This document shows positions 1 through 12,020 of a DNA stretch of 64,000 nt, piece by piece (the first letter of the stretch is position 1; the number at the start of each line of letters is the position of its first letter). The position numbers and the translations under genes were made by a program. Location: positions 166,670 through 230,669 of the forward strand of contig NW_020656077.1 of assembly GCF_003589595.1 (NCBI RefSeq). The letters run 5' to 3'. The notes beneath the pieces were generated by a model. The model worked only from the letters and a program-made list of their open reading frames with translations. It was not told the DNA's origin and made no database searches. The DNA comes from Hyposmocoma kahamanoa. Lineage: Eukaryota; Arthropoda; Insecta; Lepidoptera; Cosmopterigidae.

Positions 1-87
1 GTCCTCGTCAAAACTAGTCATATGAGCCCAATAACAAAGTAGCTGCTTGTACATTATGAAGAAGTTCCTGTCATCCGTCTGCTATTG

Positions 88-545
88 TAAAATTACAGGT
101 ACATGGAACTTGTCAACTTATGTTATGGGTGACAGGCGTAGTAGCAGTGCCTCTCAGATCTTTGAGATTTAAAGCTCTGCACTTGTTATGGACATTGCAT
201 GTCGCTTAACACAGTAAAAGATACTGTGGGCGATGGGTGGGGAGGTCCCGGGCTCGATTCTCGGTAGGACCAAATTGGGAAATTAACTTTTCTACATTGG
301 TACTGACCTGGGTATTCTGGAAAGTGCCCCAGGGTGAATTCCGTTGTTCTGGTACTCATAGTATAGGGAATTTCCCAGTTCGAAATCAGACTATTGGTGA
401 GATTACTACTGTTATAGACAGGCGTGTAGTTCATTTATTCCCAGTAGTTCCATGTAAGTATTCAGTTCCACGTGGAACAATTGTAACCTTAAAGTTCCAA
501 ACTAGGTACACGACTAGTTCGTCCAGTCACTTGATATTATAAAAA
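88..545 (+). repeat. Repeat family A copy, split by a SINE
   Basis: Family A is a roughly 310-bp dispersed repeat with about a dozen copies here. In the + sense it begins AGTAGCAGTAGAGC and ends near GTCACTTGATATTATAAAAA. This copy lacks the 5' end, runs from 88 to about 207, is interrupted by a SINE-B insert (208-409), and resumes at 410 to its A-rich tail near 545. The words TGTTATGGACA (184-194) and TGTTATAGACA (410-420) with their flanks look like a diverged target-site duplication of about 20 bp. A further unexplained 50-bp stretch (435-490) holds the perfect 14-bp palindrome GTTCCACGTGGAAC at 465-478. Confidence 0.75.
208..409 (+). mobile_element. SINE-B copy inside family A
   Basis: A tRNA-headed SINE. 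The B-box-like word GGCTCGATTCTCGGTAGG is followed by the family body (AATTGGGAAATTAACTTTTCT, then a 'CTGGGTATTCTGG' block). The A-box half is degraded. Other copies lie at 19190, 22985, 25548, 27605 and 27935. The insert interrupts a family A repeat and appears to be flanked by a diverged target-site duplication. Confidence 0.7.
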
Positions 546-555
546 TAAAATATCC

Positions 556-591
556 ATGACCTAGAGCTGATCTGGATCAGCTCTAGGTCAT
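556..591. repeat. Perfect 17-bp hairpin, 2-nt loop
   Basis: The left arm ATGACCTAGAGCTGATC (556-572) is the exact reverse complement of 575-591, with only TG between them. It lies directly after the tail of the family A copy. Confidence 0.95.
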
Positions 592-599
592 CATAACAT

Positions 600-900
600 T
601 TTATTTACATTGGTATTAAGCATTTATGTGCTAAGTTTTATTGAAATCATGCGATAACCGATTTCAAGTGGGTGAAATTCAATAAATCGATTGCATCCCC
701 TAATTTGCCATCCTTAGAAATGGAATTTTTTTTTTCAAATGTGAATGGGACCATTATTGAGGTACACCCCTTCCAACAAAAAAGAATCATCGAAATTGGT
801 TCACAAATCTCGTAACATACACACAAAAAATGCAGTTGAATTGAGAACTTCGTCCATTTTTGAAGTCATTTGAAAATAATGCGTGGCGGGTCATACATTT
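600..900 (+). repeat. Dispersed repeat family D, copy 1
   Basis: It shares a string of blocks with 6000-6245: 'CATCCCCTARTTTGCCA', 'TTCCAACAAAAAARGAATC', 'CGTAACATACAYACAAAAA'. It ends with TTGAGAACTTCGTCC and TTTTTGAAGTC, wording I associate with a very common lepidopteran transposon tail. No open frame supports a protein. The parent element cannot be named from this fragment. Confidence 0.6.
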
Positions 901-1955
901 ATAACATGAAATTTTGACAATGCGATTAGGAGCTTCAGCCAATTAACATCTGACTTACATAACGAATTTTTATGAATGACCGCAACAGCTAACATGTCAT
1001 TTTAATCGATGATGCGTTACGGATGTAAAAAATATAAAGCCTTCGCAGCAAATTTTTGTAGCACGCTGTATAATAACTGATGTACAGTTGTCAGTCAGTT
1101 CTTCGAAAGACATTGTCTATCCGAGGAAAGATGTCCGATATTTTAACAAACTGTGTACTTTAAATAAATTATATTGAACTGAAGCGCACGCGCATCGTTA
1201 TCATCGAACTGTTAAGTGTTGCTTTTACGCCCATCCCGGCTTTTAACGGATTTGATGCTAACACGTCAGCGTTGTGTACCTCAAAATTAAAAACTTAGAA
1301 TTACTTAATTAATACTAGAAACATAAAAATTTTTAGCTCAAACTTCCAAGTAACAACGTTAAGTACTTAATTAAAACATCTACCTATCCTGAAAATTATT
1401 TTATTAATTTTTATTCATTAGTTCTACGAATTACAATTAGGTAATTAGTAGCATAAAATGGTCGACCTTTGTGTAGTACTACTTTTTTATAGACTGCTCT
1501 GTTTCCATTCTTGCCTGTCATTGGTATATCCATCTCGTTTCCTATCGAACTCATCCTATTCGTCTCTTTGCCTCTTCATTCGTCGACTTCGATTTCTCTT
1601 CTCATCTTTTGGTATCCACCCAATGGTCTATTATAATGTTGTAGACACCCAGGGGTCTCTTTTGCTACGTGATATGCCCAGCAACATTTCAGTGTAGCTG
1701 CTTTGTCCTCACATCAATGACTTTAGTATTATAGGGAATGTACTGAATCAGCGCCACGAAACTGTTTAAATAAGCCTATTGTGGCTAAAGCTGAGCAAGT
1801 CCCGATTGCACCAGCCGCGACACGCATGATGGTGAATTAGGTAATACATTATCAATTGTTTTAATTCAGTAATCAGTATCAATGGCTTAAGTTTAATTTT
1901 TTCAAATTCTTTTATTTTTATTATATCTATTTTAGACTCGCTTTTTCTTTTATTA
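901..1955. other. Unassigned AT-rich DNA
   Basis: No gene, RNA or repeat is recognised. The only open frame of note (1458-1697, +, 79 residues) is rich in Leu, Ser and Phe, has no recognisable motif, and I treat it as chance. Confidence 0.5.
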
Positions 1956-1959
1956 TTAT

Positions 1960-2097
1960 ATCATTATTTATTCTAGAGTCTCGATTCTCCGAGGGCCTAA
2001 AAGATTAATTTTGTATTGTTGTTACTATTATTATTGTTCCTTTGTTGTTTTGTTTATATGCGTGTAATAAACAATTTTCTTTCTTTCTTTCTTATTG
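1960..2097 (+). repeat. Probable retrotransposon 3' tail with (TTTC)n
   Basis: A T-rich stretch ends in GTGTAATAAACAATTTTC followed by about four TTTC units (to about 2093). An AATAAA-like word followed by a short tandem repeat is the typical 3' end of many insect non-LTR elements. There is no coding remnant upstream, so this would be a heavily 5'-truncated copy. Confidence 0.4.
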
Positions 2098-2239
2098 TGT
2101 CACGATTTGTCAGCTGAGGACAAGAATATTTAGCTCTATCGTTCTAAGGCAAACATTATTTTCGCTTTTTGATAATTTTTTTGTTAAAAAATGACACGAG
2201 CTAGATGATAATAATAACGAGTATGAAATAGTTCGATGT

Positions 2240-2410
2240 ACAGCTCTGTACAGATCCACCTGCTGGGTCGGTCAATCGTGTGCAGTGGACGCGATGCAAA
2301 TGCCGCCATTGTTACCGCTCGCTAACGACTGTCCGCCAGTTACTAGCCCGCCTGCCCGCCCGTGAGAATATAAGCAATACCGTACGCTGACGTCACATTG
2401 ATAAGATTTT
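2240..2410. promoter_or_regulatory. GC-rich promoter-like patch
   Basis: It stands out from its AT-rich flanks. It contains an octamer-type ATGCAAAT (2296 region), several CCGCC/GCCCG words, a TATAAG (about 2370) and a CRE-type TGACGTCA (about 2390). These are known binding words for POU and CREB/ATF factors, but short words occur by chance. No transcript start or coding exon is visible nearby, so a regulatory role is inference only. Confidence 0.25.
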
Positions 2411-4809
2411 TTTATATGTCAAGCGGCGCTACATTATCTATCCTTAAAGAAATTTATTCGTACATCATTATTCATTACTGCCAAAACATTTTTTCAGTAG
2501 TTTCATGGGTTTATCTCTTTGGTACATAGATGTTATTAGTTTTTATAAGTGTGTTTTATTATATGTTATAATTTGATACTTGTTAACCCGTTGTTGACTT
2601 TCTTTGTTAGTTTTGTCAGTTGTCTAATTTCGTATCCAAATACCAAGAAACGGTTTCACTTAGCGCGCTATGTCTCGCAATATTTGTCATTATGTGTTGT
2701 AACTGAGCGTCATTAACTGGACAGTCGAGTGAAAGATATGGTTTAGTTCCGCGGCCACTTACGTTCATGTTGATAATACTACATTTGCTTATTACTTTCT
2801 CATACGACTAAACTGATGGTAAAATAATCTGACTTCGAAAGATAACGTGCATACTGTACGCAGAACTTTCGAATTCTAGGTGCAGTCATCTTTTAGAAAC
2901 GATTGTACGAAAACTACAATTGCACAAGATCAGGCTACAAGCGTAAAATAACTATGTAATGAACCAGACATGTGTATTAGTAACATATCTACATTGGTGA
3001 CAGCAACGCAAGCGACATCCTTGTTTAGGCCGACGACCGAGGTTTTCACACTGTCCCCACATCTGAGTCAGGCGACGCGGACAAAGAAGTTTTTGTATAA
3101 ATGTAAATTTCCATTATGCTTCATACTTTACATGCAGATTGGGAACGTTAAGACGCGCCGATTGACACTTTCAAACTCTCCAACAGACAATGAGCGACAC
3201 TTCAAAAAGGTTGTTATTAATGTTGATGATTACTTTTTTCGTGTTTGTACAATTATGCGGTCGTTAAATACTTTGACATACGACAGGTTTGTATTGACGA
3301 GAAAAGATTTTTAAATATTTTGAAATTCGCAGAAATTTATGAAGCTCCGTCATTTAGTGTTTGGCATCAGAAGTTAAATCATCGATAGTTTCATTTCTAG
3401 TGCGGCTTTCTTGACAACAGAAAAACAATGTGGAAGAGGCTAACCCCCTTATATTCTTTGGCCCTCTGATTATCTACGAACTGTCAACGCAAACAACACC
3501 AACAAACGACTGTGCAAACATCGTCGTAAACAACGTTATTCAGGCAATGTTGACAAGCCTTCTCTGCTTTGTGCAGCTGTCTCAACTCTTTATTAGTTGT
3601 TTCCTTTACTATTTCCATTACTATAGCTTTCAACATTTGTTAAGAAGATAGTCCATCTGTTTTTTCTATGATAATATTGTGTATATTATCGTATATATTG
3701 ACAATTGCCCGTCGACATGGAGTGCGATATATAATGGTGCGCCGGTGAGTGACGGCCCGCTTCGACCTCTGAATGCGTGCGCTTTGCATTTCAAATGCAG
3801 GCATTGTATGCACATTTTTACGGACTTATTACTTTCTAGCTGGTAGCGTTTGCAAAATTCTGTCACCAGAATCCTAACTCTATATCTGGTATAGTACCTA
3901 AAATGCTAGCAAATGTAACACGAGATATTAACTTGTAATATTCTACTGAAGTATAACAATTTTCGCTGTATTACATTTTAAAATATTAGGTATACAGTTA
4001 ATAATAGATACTTAATTAAAAGTATAGTGATGACGTACAATGCTATTCTTGTTCCTATCAAAACAATTGATATCTAAGGTATTATTTAAGTGTTACTTAA
4101 CTTTTTAAATTATTTTTGTGCGAACTATACAGTAAGGGTAAAGAAGCGAGTGCGCAGTCAGGGTATCCTGAAGCGTATTTTTGTTTAAATTGTGACTGAT
4201 ATCCCCCGTTAGGCGCTGGCGCAGCTAGGTTAAGGGCTTCGAATAAATAACCGTCCATACGTCCCTGCTCAATGATAAACTGCCCATTAGACAAGCGGAT
4301 TATCATATTCAAATAACGCGACTTTACTGTAATTGGTATTTTATTGCTTTATAATAATGATTGTAATTTCTACATGACTATATACCGCAAATATAGGTAT
4401 ACTTTTGGTGTAGTGCTGTCACATATTAATACTTTGATATTAATTTAAATTAAAAATCTTAATCAATAACCGTAATTTAAGTACCAAATTACATATTAAC
4501 AATGAGATCTAACTGTGAGTATGTGGTGTGATTTTATACCTCTATGAATCCACCATAATAAGTAAAGCGAGATTTCTAATCCCGACTTGTTACTTTCTTA
4601 AATAGTTTTTAACACCCTCTCAGTGCAAATGGAGTTTAACTTACCACTCAAGTTAAGGTTAACTTCAAGTTCGGATGCATTATGCTAATTTTATTTATGG
4701 CTCTTGCTTTGTTTACATTTAATACATCGCAACATAATTTACAATAATAAATTTTTCATTTTAATATAATATAATTAAATTATTTGTAAGTTGGTGGTGG
4801 AAGCAGTAG
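2411..4809. other. Unassigned AT-rich DNA
   Basis: No gene or repeat recognised. Frames of 66-114 codons (2970-3314 +, 3430-3651 +, 3666-3866 -, 4097-4312 -) show no motifs and are treated as chance. Confidence 0.5.
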
Positions 4810-4813
4810 TTAA

Positions 4814-5380
4814 CACGTTCGTCACTGACTAGATTTTTCAAAAATGTTCAGAATATGACTTTGGCTTATATGATTGTTCTTGGTCTAATTTGTATACGTA
4901 TATAATTTTTTTCGATATTTCATTATTTGGCTCTAGTTTGGGATTATATTCAAAGCCGGGCATTTTAACCGGGCGCGGCCTAAACGCAATAATTATTGGT
5001 CGCAACGCCGCCGGGCAGAGTATGTACACGTAATGTTCGATCTATGTTTACCTAAAACTGACTTACGTCTTTCATTTGAGATTGACATTTCACATTGATC
5101 ATTTTTTTTTGCTTAGTTTGTAACTTTTAAATCTATTTTGAAATGAAAGTATTTTTTTTATTCGAGAAAAGTATGTATGCTACAAAAAATCCTAAAAACC
5201 AAGTGGCAACAGTAGTTCATCAGGGCCGCGCCGGTCATGTTAAATGGCTAAATAGCGTTTGCCACCTGCGGCGTGAAGCATCGCAAAGTTAGGTGCGCCG
5301 TGCCGGTCATTTTAACCCCCCACGGCCCCAATAGGTTGATGAGATGCCGGTCATTTTGACCCACCACGGTGACGAACGTG
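4814..5380. mobile_element. piggyBac-type MITE with TTAA flanks
   Basis: A 567-bp element with no coding capacity. The left end starts CACGTTCGTCACTGAC. The right end reads CGGTGACGAACGTG, its inverted match, giving terminal inverted repeats of about 14 bp with one or two changes. TTAA occurs directly outside both ends (4810-4813 and 5381-5384), the target duplication known for the piggyBac superfamily. The right half carries repeated subterminal words CCGGTCATTTTAACCC and CCGGTCATTTTGACCC (about 5310 and 5348), with relatives near 4960 and 5230. It is non-autonomous and would need a transposase from elsewhere. Confidence 0.75.
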
Positions 5381-5384
5381 TTAA

Positions 5385-5998
5385 TAGGTTACAGAAATAC
5401 ATACAAGTTTTCTTTTTCATACCGCTTAGTTTTAGCTTCGTGAGTTAAAATATGTTAATATTATTTCTTTTATAGTAACTATATGATGCGATATGACCAA
5501 ACGTATGGTGTAACAAATATCGCGGTGGATCGTACAACTGTATACAATTTAAAAGTTCAGGTTGCCAAAACATTTGATGCAGTGGTTTTGCGCTAGTCAG
5601 GTGCAGCCACAAACACTACACCATTACCTTTCCCCAAAATTCCGCCTCCGAACCCCATAATGTTGTCCTAAATCTTCCAAGTATTAAGAGAGAGGATATT
5701 ACATGTAAATCCGCCTCGAATAGCAGTTTTAAAATTACTTTTAGTGGGGAATAAAACCGCGAAACTGCTCTTACCCTTGTCTTGGGCAATTTGGTGTATA
5801 GCACATTTATTTTATATTTATTCCGTACGATTTCTGTGGTATTGACGGATAATTACGGTGTATTGTGCTAGCGCTGCGCGGGCGCTGTACCGCATTACAA
5901 AATAGCTATATACTTAGTTACTTAGTCAGTTTTACTGGAGTGTCGACCGACAAGAGCGACTTTGTGTCTTGATGATTAATAATCTCACTACAAAGTAC
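5385..5998. other. Unassigned DNA
   Basis: No gene or repeat recognised between the MITE and the second family D copy. Confidence 0.5.
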
Positions 5999-5999
5999 T

Positions 6000-6245
6000 A
6001 AAAAAACCGACCTCAAAAGGTCGTGGAATTCCATCTATTTGCCAAGTTTTATTGACATCCGTTACCGGAAAGTGCGCGAAACCGGGTTCATCCCCTAGTT
6101 TGCCACCCTCAGAGGTGGAATATTTTGTTCAAATTTAAATGAGACTACTACTAAGGTACCCTCTTTCCAACAAAAAAAGAATCATCAAAATCGGTTCAAG
6201 TTATCGCATAACATACATACAAAAAAAACATAAAGTTATATATGA
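6000..6245 (+). repeat. Dispersed repeat family D, copy 2
   Basis: It matches 600-900 in order: CATCCCCTAGTTTGCCA, TTTCCAACAAAAAAAGAATC, ATCGGTTCAAG, CGCATAACATACATAC. It begins after a small hairpin-like GACCTCAAAAGGTC (6010-6023). No coding content. Confidence 0.6.
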
Positions 6246-8885
6246 CTACGAGTGAAATAAACATAGCAGATTGTTGATACGAGTATATTAGAAAACATGG
6301 ACCTTAGTACTGTAATAATAACGTTTGCTAGAATAAATGTATATGTATATATACGAGTAGTACAGTAAGTGTCCCGTGATAATTAGCATTTTTTTTGTAA
6401 ATGCACACCTATTCTTAACCTCGATACCATTGTGTATTCTTGCTACTCCAATAGCACCAAACTAAAAGAGCGGTAACGTTTATTTCCCACAATTTCCATT
6501 TGGTCCTATTCTGAAACATCAGCCCGAAACAATAAAAGCTGAAATAAAAAATAAAACAAAGTAAGGGTCGAATGTCACGGCATCATCGCAAGGTGAACTG
6601 TACTTAGTGCATTGAGTTGTTAGAGGCTGCCAACTGAAGGGTCGTTACTGATAGATTACGGATACATATAAACCTTTGTTAATTTGCTTTTAGAAGACAT
6701 TGTTATAAAATATAAATTTTGAAATCATTGAAAAATAAATGCTTATAGAACAAAAAAAACCTACAGACACTCTAAGACAAATGGGATGCCCATTAAAATT
6801 ATAAAAATGCATTTAAAAACAATACTGATAAGTTTTATGCTTTTTACCTAGTAGATGAGTATTTTCAAGCAAATCAAAGTATTGTGTCACTAGAGAAGTG
6901 TTATTAAAACCCCGTGTAAAAGTTTGACTTCCCTGGCGCATACGTCTCTCTTTGTGCATAAATCCTCATTAGACGCACCCTAGTTTTATGAGCGCGAGAT
7001 CCCACGGCGGCAGTAAAGCAGGCGCGGGTATTACTATTGCATTATCTCTGACTTTTGTTCGACGAAACTTTGGAGGTAAGTGATTGAAGGAAGACGGCCT
7101 GTGGTTTTTTCACTCTATATTGTGTTCGGGTGTTTTGGAATGTTACCTGATTTTCCTCCAAAACAAAGACGTATACCCATTGAGACGCAGGTGATAAATT
7201 CCACGAGTGTTAGTATTCAGCACTATTCGAATAGCGAAAATAGCAGCGAGTAATTGTTGTCCCTTGATGAAGCTGAGAACAGAGTCGTTATTTACTTTCA
7301 TGGTTGATAGAGCTTCGGAAGTATAAGCCTCGACAAACGTATGTGGATGCGCAGTAGTATCGTCAGCTTTGAATGTAAGAACCACGATACTATTTAAAGA
7401 CGAAGAAGTGGTAATTATCAAATTAAGAGGTATGAATTATTTTCTTCCTGTTTATTGAATATTTATAGGTTTCCATTTGAAAAGGTTTTAAAAGACCATT
7501 GATTTTGTTGTCCTAAGAAGAAAGCGCGGATGATTGGAATGCATATAATTCTGACTAGAAAAGTTAAGTAAGTAAGTAATCAGTAATCTGATTGCTTTAT
7601 TTAAACATTTGTTAAAAATATCTTTTGAGAGCATTTGAGTGAAGTTTATTTAGGCATTTCGGAACTACACATTATGTGATATAGTTAGATGCTATTCTTC
7701 AAGTAAGAAATGTGCAGCGCACAGTGATTTCTCATAGAGCTGAATCTTGTCTCCCGGTGCGGATCGCTATCCACTCAATTCTCACTTATCTATCATCAAC
7801 TGGCCGGGCATTAAAAACCAACGAGCTACGAAGGTTTATATCGTTTTAAAGTTTTTGTTAGAAGAGTAGTGATGTGAACAAAATGATTTTACCAGCCTGC
7901 GTACATAGTGCCACTGCAGTATAGTAATAAACTTAGTACTAACAAACTTAAAATTGAAAGTGGCGGTTTGTAAGTTTGATGTGTGGCCGAGAGGACACAA
8001 ACCGGCCTTGGCTCAGTACGTTTCTGGTACACTTAGCAACTTGTTAAGCAAAAAGATAGTCATTTTTAGTGTAAGTGACGTAGGGTACATTTTTCTCCAG
8101 TTAATTTTGACATGTTGTTTAACATTAAGCATGGCTCACCGTATCCTGGTACCCCGTTGGAGCCGTTCGCGCCCCGATCGCAATCGCTTGCCCGTCGGCA
8201 GCCGCTCGAGATATTTACTCGGATAATGTATTACTTAACAGCAAAAAATCATAATTTCATGGGCCCTATATCGATATCAATTTGCATACGTTCCGGTTAA
8301 GTGGGTGATTAGCATTACCAGTACAGTCGCTTACAACACATTTAGTCGGTCAATATTTAAATATTTAAAACAGAAAAGTACGTAAACACTACTATTACCG
8401 TCTTCTAGCATTATCCTTACTACTTTTGGATTATCTACTATGCTATATAAGGATCTTAAGAATTATCTTGCTTATTAAAAAAAAAATCAGAATGCAGTCG
8501 GCATAAGTAACAAACAGAGGTTGGGATAAACCCATTAAGTACTTAAATAATTGTGTCACGAGCGCCCGGTTTTTCCTTAAATTAAATATACTTTTAATAA
8601 GCACATTGAGTATGCTTATTCTAAATTTTAGATTTTTGAACCCTAGATTTTTAAGGTAAGAAAGAGGTGTATTTCAAGCGTTTCTGGATCATTGTAACTT
8701 ATAATCAAGAGTCACTTCAATGGATTTTCTTTACATTTACGTAAGTATAATTGACATATTTGTAGCTGCTTATTTAACTTATGCTTATTTAATTTGTCTA
8801 GTCGTAAAACTGTTAACAGGATATATACCTTTCTGACTGTAAGCACCTCCCTGCATTTGCAAAGTTTCAGTGTTGTTTGAAATAC
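6246..8885. other. Unassigned DNA with one small GC-rich patch
   Basis: No gene recognised. About 8132-8210 is a GC-rich, CpG-rich patch whose + strand reads an Arg/Ser-rich peptide that stops at 8224. It has no recognisable domain and no strong splice sites, so I do not call it an exon. Confidence 0.45.
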
Positions 8886-8887
8886 AT

Positions 8888-9000
8888 TTTCCAGCCGGAT
8901 CGAAGGAATTTTGTATTAATAATTATAACAAACTAGTGAAGTAATTTCACAAAAAATAATTCAATATGATGGCAGTAAAACATTGTGGTATTCACGTTGG
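8888..9000 (+). repeat. SINE-C 3' fragment
   Basis: It begins CAGCCGGATCGAAGGAATTT and runs through TTGTATTAATAATTATAA and AGTAATTTCACAAAAAATAA, matching the downstream part of the SINE-C copies at 51990-52090 and 52390-52440. The tRNA-like head is absent. Confidence 0.65.
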
Positions 9001-10429
9001 CTTCTTCCGAAATTCAGAAATTTTATTCTATATCTGCGCCTCCACTGTTTGAGTTAGGGTTTTGTATATATATCTGTTTGGTTAATTTTAGTGGTTTGCT
9101 ATTCACGTGTCCTAATTTTCTAAAGATAACTAAGACATAAAATTCATATTCCAATTAAAGCTTTAATAAAAGGTTGGGCTATGTAACGTACAATTTATTA
9201 TTTCTATCAATAAGTGGTATTCAAGATAATTGTAAATGACAATAACTGGTTGTTACTTTAGTCAATGCGCGTAAAAATTAAAATATTTTCCTGTAAACTT
9301 GAGCAGGTCAAACACAGTTTGCAATCGCGAGCTACTGAATTTTATTCTGTGATTACGTTTAGAAATTTTTGTTACTAAAAATTGTTTTCAATGACATTTT
9401 GATATAAAAGGCCTTAAAAGGCCCGCATAAAAATAATACAATAATTTGTACTCGACTGTATCAATTTCTTTGTCAGATCAAATATTTTCTGTGTAGCTTT
9501 ATTTGGTAAAATTATTGAATTCCACCTTCGTTATTTTCGAGGTGGCTGTTATGCAATTTAGAATTATGTTTACGCGTCGTCTCTTCCTTATGAAATACCA
9601 ATTGGAAAATCCTATAGAAAATACTAGCTAGTGACCGAGATTTCGTCTGCGTTGAAAAGTAATTCGAGAGAGTATAGTTGAAAAGTAATTCATATATACT
9701 ATATATACCGTATTATATATATTATATTTTCATAGTTTGCATTTATAATATTAGTACGGATAAAACAATTCTGAAGATTTTTTCTTCCGCGAAACACCTA
9801 AGTCACTTACATAATTTGCCTATAAATAATTGACAGTACCCGAGGCGTGTGTCCCCAAAACATTATATTTATTATTCACGCGATGTTGCCAGTGTTCTGT
9901 CATATTACCCCTATATTGGGAAAATATTCGATGTTTGTGAGGGGAATGCTTTCTCTTGGACCTTCGCTCCGATTATTGCTACCGGAAACAAAAAAGAAGA
10001 AAACAAATAAAGACAAAATATGCGGAATTGTGTAAAATATTAATATTGTGTAACCTCCATTGTTATTTTTCACATTACATTAGTGTTGATTTGTGTTTGT
10101 TATATACAATACTGTCAAGTTTTCTATCATACCAACACTACCATAGTATCTCTTACGAATATCAGTAAAGATCATAAGCGTTTGATCACAAAAGTCATCA
10201 GCGCCTTGCATCGCGTTATACGTTTCAAAAACGTCGCAAAACAATGACCGATTTGCGACAAAAGTCAGGACTGATAACATTTCTGCAAGGAATTAATGAA
10301 TCATTAGAGAAGCCCTCTATTACAGATTGTTATTTGATTAGGGATCACCACCCATACATGCACAGATCATACCATGCGAATGTGTTGCGTAAATAAAACA
10401 GTGCAAGGGGAACTTGCGAATTTTCCGGG
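9001..10429. other. Unassigned AT-rich DNA
   Basis: No gene recognised. At 9651-9691 the word GTTGAAAAGTAATTC occurs twice, 26 bp apart, next to an AT-alternating tract (9690-9730). Frames at 9847-10280 overlap on both strands and have no motifs. Confidence 0.5.
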
Positions 10430-10560
10430 GGCGTGCAATGTCACCGCACTAACACGTGGCGCGCCGCGACGAGCGCAGGCCTACGCGTTCCCAATTCGAA
10501 AGTTTGAATTTCATTCCGAAACTTACTGACCAGTGTAGTTTTGTTTTGTTGACTATTCAA
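10430..10560 (+). promoter_or_regulatory. GC-rich promoter-like block (candidate)
   Basis: A CpG-rich island in AT-rich DNA, with AACACGTGGCGCGCCGCGAC (contains an E-box CACGTG) and later AATTCGAAAGTTTGAATTTC. It sits 620 bp upstream of a short ATG-led frame (11184) and 2.9 kb upstream of the candidate exon at 13445, so it could be the promoter or 5' exon of a + strand gene. No core promoter motif is decisive. Confidence 0.25.
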
Positions 10561-11183
10561 TCTCACTTCACTAGGTTTGGTAACGAGTTTGCTAATGTTG
10601 GCGAATTGTTGAAAGTTGCACTTTGTTAGTTGTGAAGTTTTAAAAACGACTGTTTATGGTTGTGAATTTTTTTCGCACGCATTTTAAAATATTCGTAATC
10701 ACAAATTATTTATTTTTATTTTCCATGTCTCATGACAAGAAAATTTATTTAGTGATCGGTCATTATTCGCAAAGTTTGGATTAATCATTCGCTGTCCTTA
10801 TTCGGTTTAATGCGGAATTTGACGTTTTGAGCAGTTTTCTTGGAAACTCGATGTGGGAGTTCTCAATGTTTTTGTTTGGATGCCAGCGAACTTTACATGA
10901 AGACATTTTGTACTGATGAGTTGATTGCGTAAATAATTTTGGGGACATAACGCATTGTAATGTGCATTAATTTCATTGAACGAGTACCTAGAAAAAACAT
11001 TTTGTGTTGTTATACCGACCGCGTTCGGTTTCGTTTTTAAATTGGTTAATGTTTGCATGTTAGTAGTATGTACGAGCACTTATGGACTCCGTTACTTACG
11101 GAGGATTTTTTAAATAGTCGTTTATTTATTGTTGTCGAGGTATTTTGAGCTGGTTATGTAAAGTGGGTTGTTGTAAAAAAGTA

Positions 11184-11220
11184 ATGGCCGGTAGCGATTC
11201 CATGACGAATGTCGCCGCGG
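11184..11220 (+). other. Candidate first coding exon fragment
   Basis: ATGGCCGGTAGC starts a CpG-rich frame reading MAGSDSMTNVAA, followed directly by a possible splice donor (G|GTGCGT at 11221). Without splicing the frame stops after four more codons. I do not recognise the protein. The donor is non-ideal and upstream ATGs exist, so this is weak. Confidence 0.15.
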
Positions 11221-11631
11221 GTGCGTTTTGAAATGCCGCGAGTTCCGTCGACAATCGAACAGATCGGGATCGAATCGGACGAAAGTAAATCGATATGATT
11301 GCCCACGGGTAGATCGATTTGTAATCGGTATGTTATTTGGTCGTTTAGTTGGATTTATGCTTTTTGATCGTTCGACTAAATAATTTACATTTTATTTACA
11401 AATTTTGAGACAAAATTAATCAAATGATGTTCAAGGGTCAAAAGAAATAAATAACTTCTATAATATCTAAATTAATTACTTTAAAATCTTGCTAATAAAA
11501 ATCTAACGTCAATGATGAGGAATTGGAAATCTACCTATAATGAAATATCAACTTGTAGTAAACACATAGTTAGCAAAAATTATATGTGGCATACAAAGGC
11601 TGTTAAAAAGTAGGTAGGTACTAAATTAAGT

Positions 11632-12020
11632 ACCAAGAAGCTTTAGGCGTAAATCGTGAGTAATACAAAAGTCCCATATCAAAGCTGAACTTCACGAAGT
11701 GTGGATAATCAACATAAATAGGTAAAAAGGTACATTTGCTCATTTCCTATAAGTGTTAATTTAAATGTTTTTCTTCGCTGTTAATTACGTATTATTACTT
11801 ATTGTTTATAGGTTGGGTGTCAAAGTAGAGTCAAGACATTATAGAAGAAGTGGAAATAATGCACCATTTAATAACGAATATTACACAGTGTGTTATAATA
11901 ATATTATATTTATTTGCGAATTATGTGTGACTCGTAAGGGCTGTAATAATAGATGGGTGTTTACATACAAGAAACTTTGGGCGAAAATTGTAAGTAACAC
12001 AAAAGTCCCAACATCACTTC
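11632..12020 (+). repeat. Two copies of a short repeat
   Basis: AAGAAGCTTTAGGCGTAAAT (from about 11635) and AAGAAACTTTGGGCGAAAAT (from about 11969) begin two similar blocks. Both continue AGTAAYACAAAAGTCCCA and reach an ACTTCAC word. They are in the same orientation about 335 bp apart. Between them is AT-rich DNA with a 142-codon frame (11765-12193) that has no recognisable domain. Confidence 0.5.

Noticed and set aside
237..542. 101-codon open frame on the + strand
   Set aside because: It runs through a SINE and a family A repeat, so it is a chance frame in repeats.
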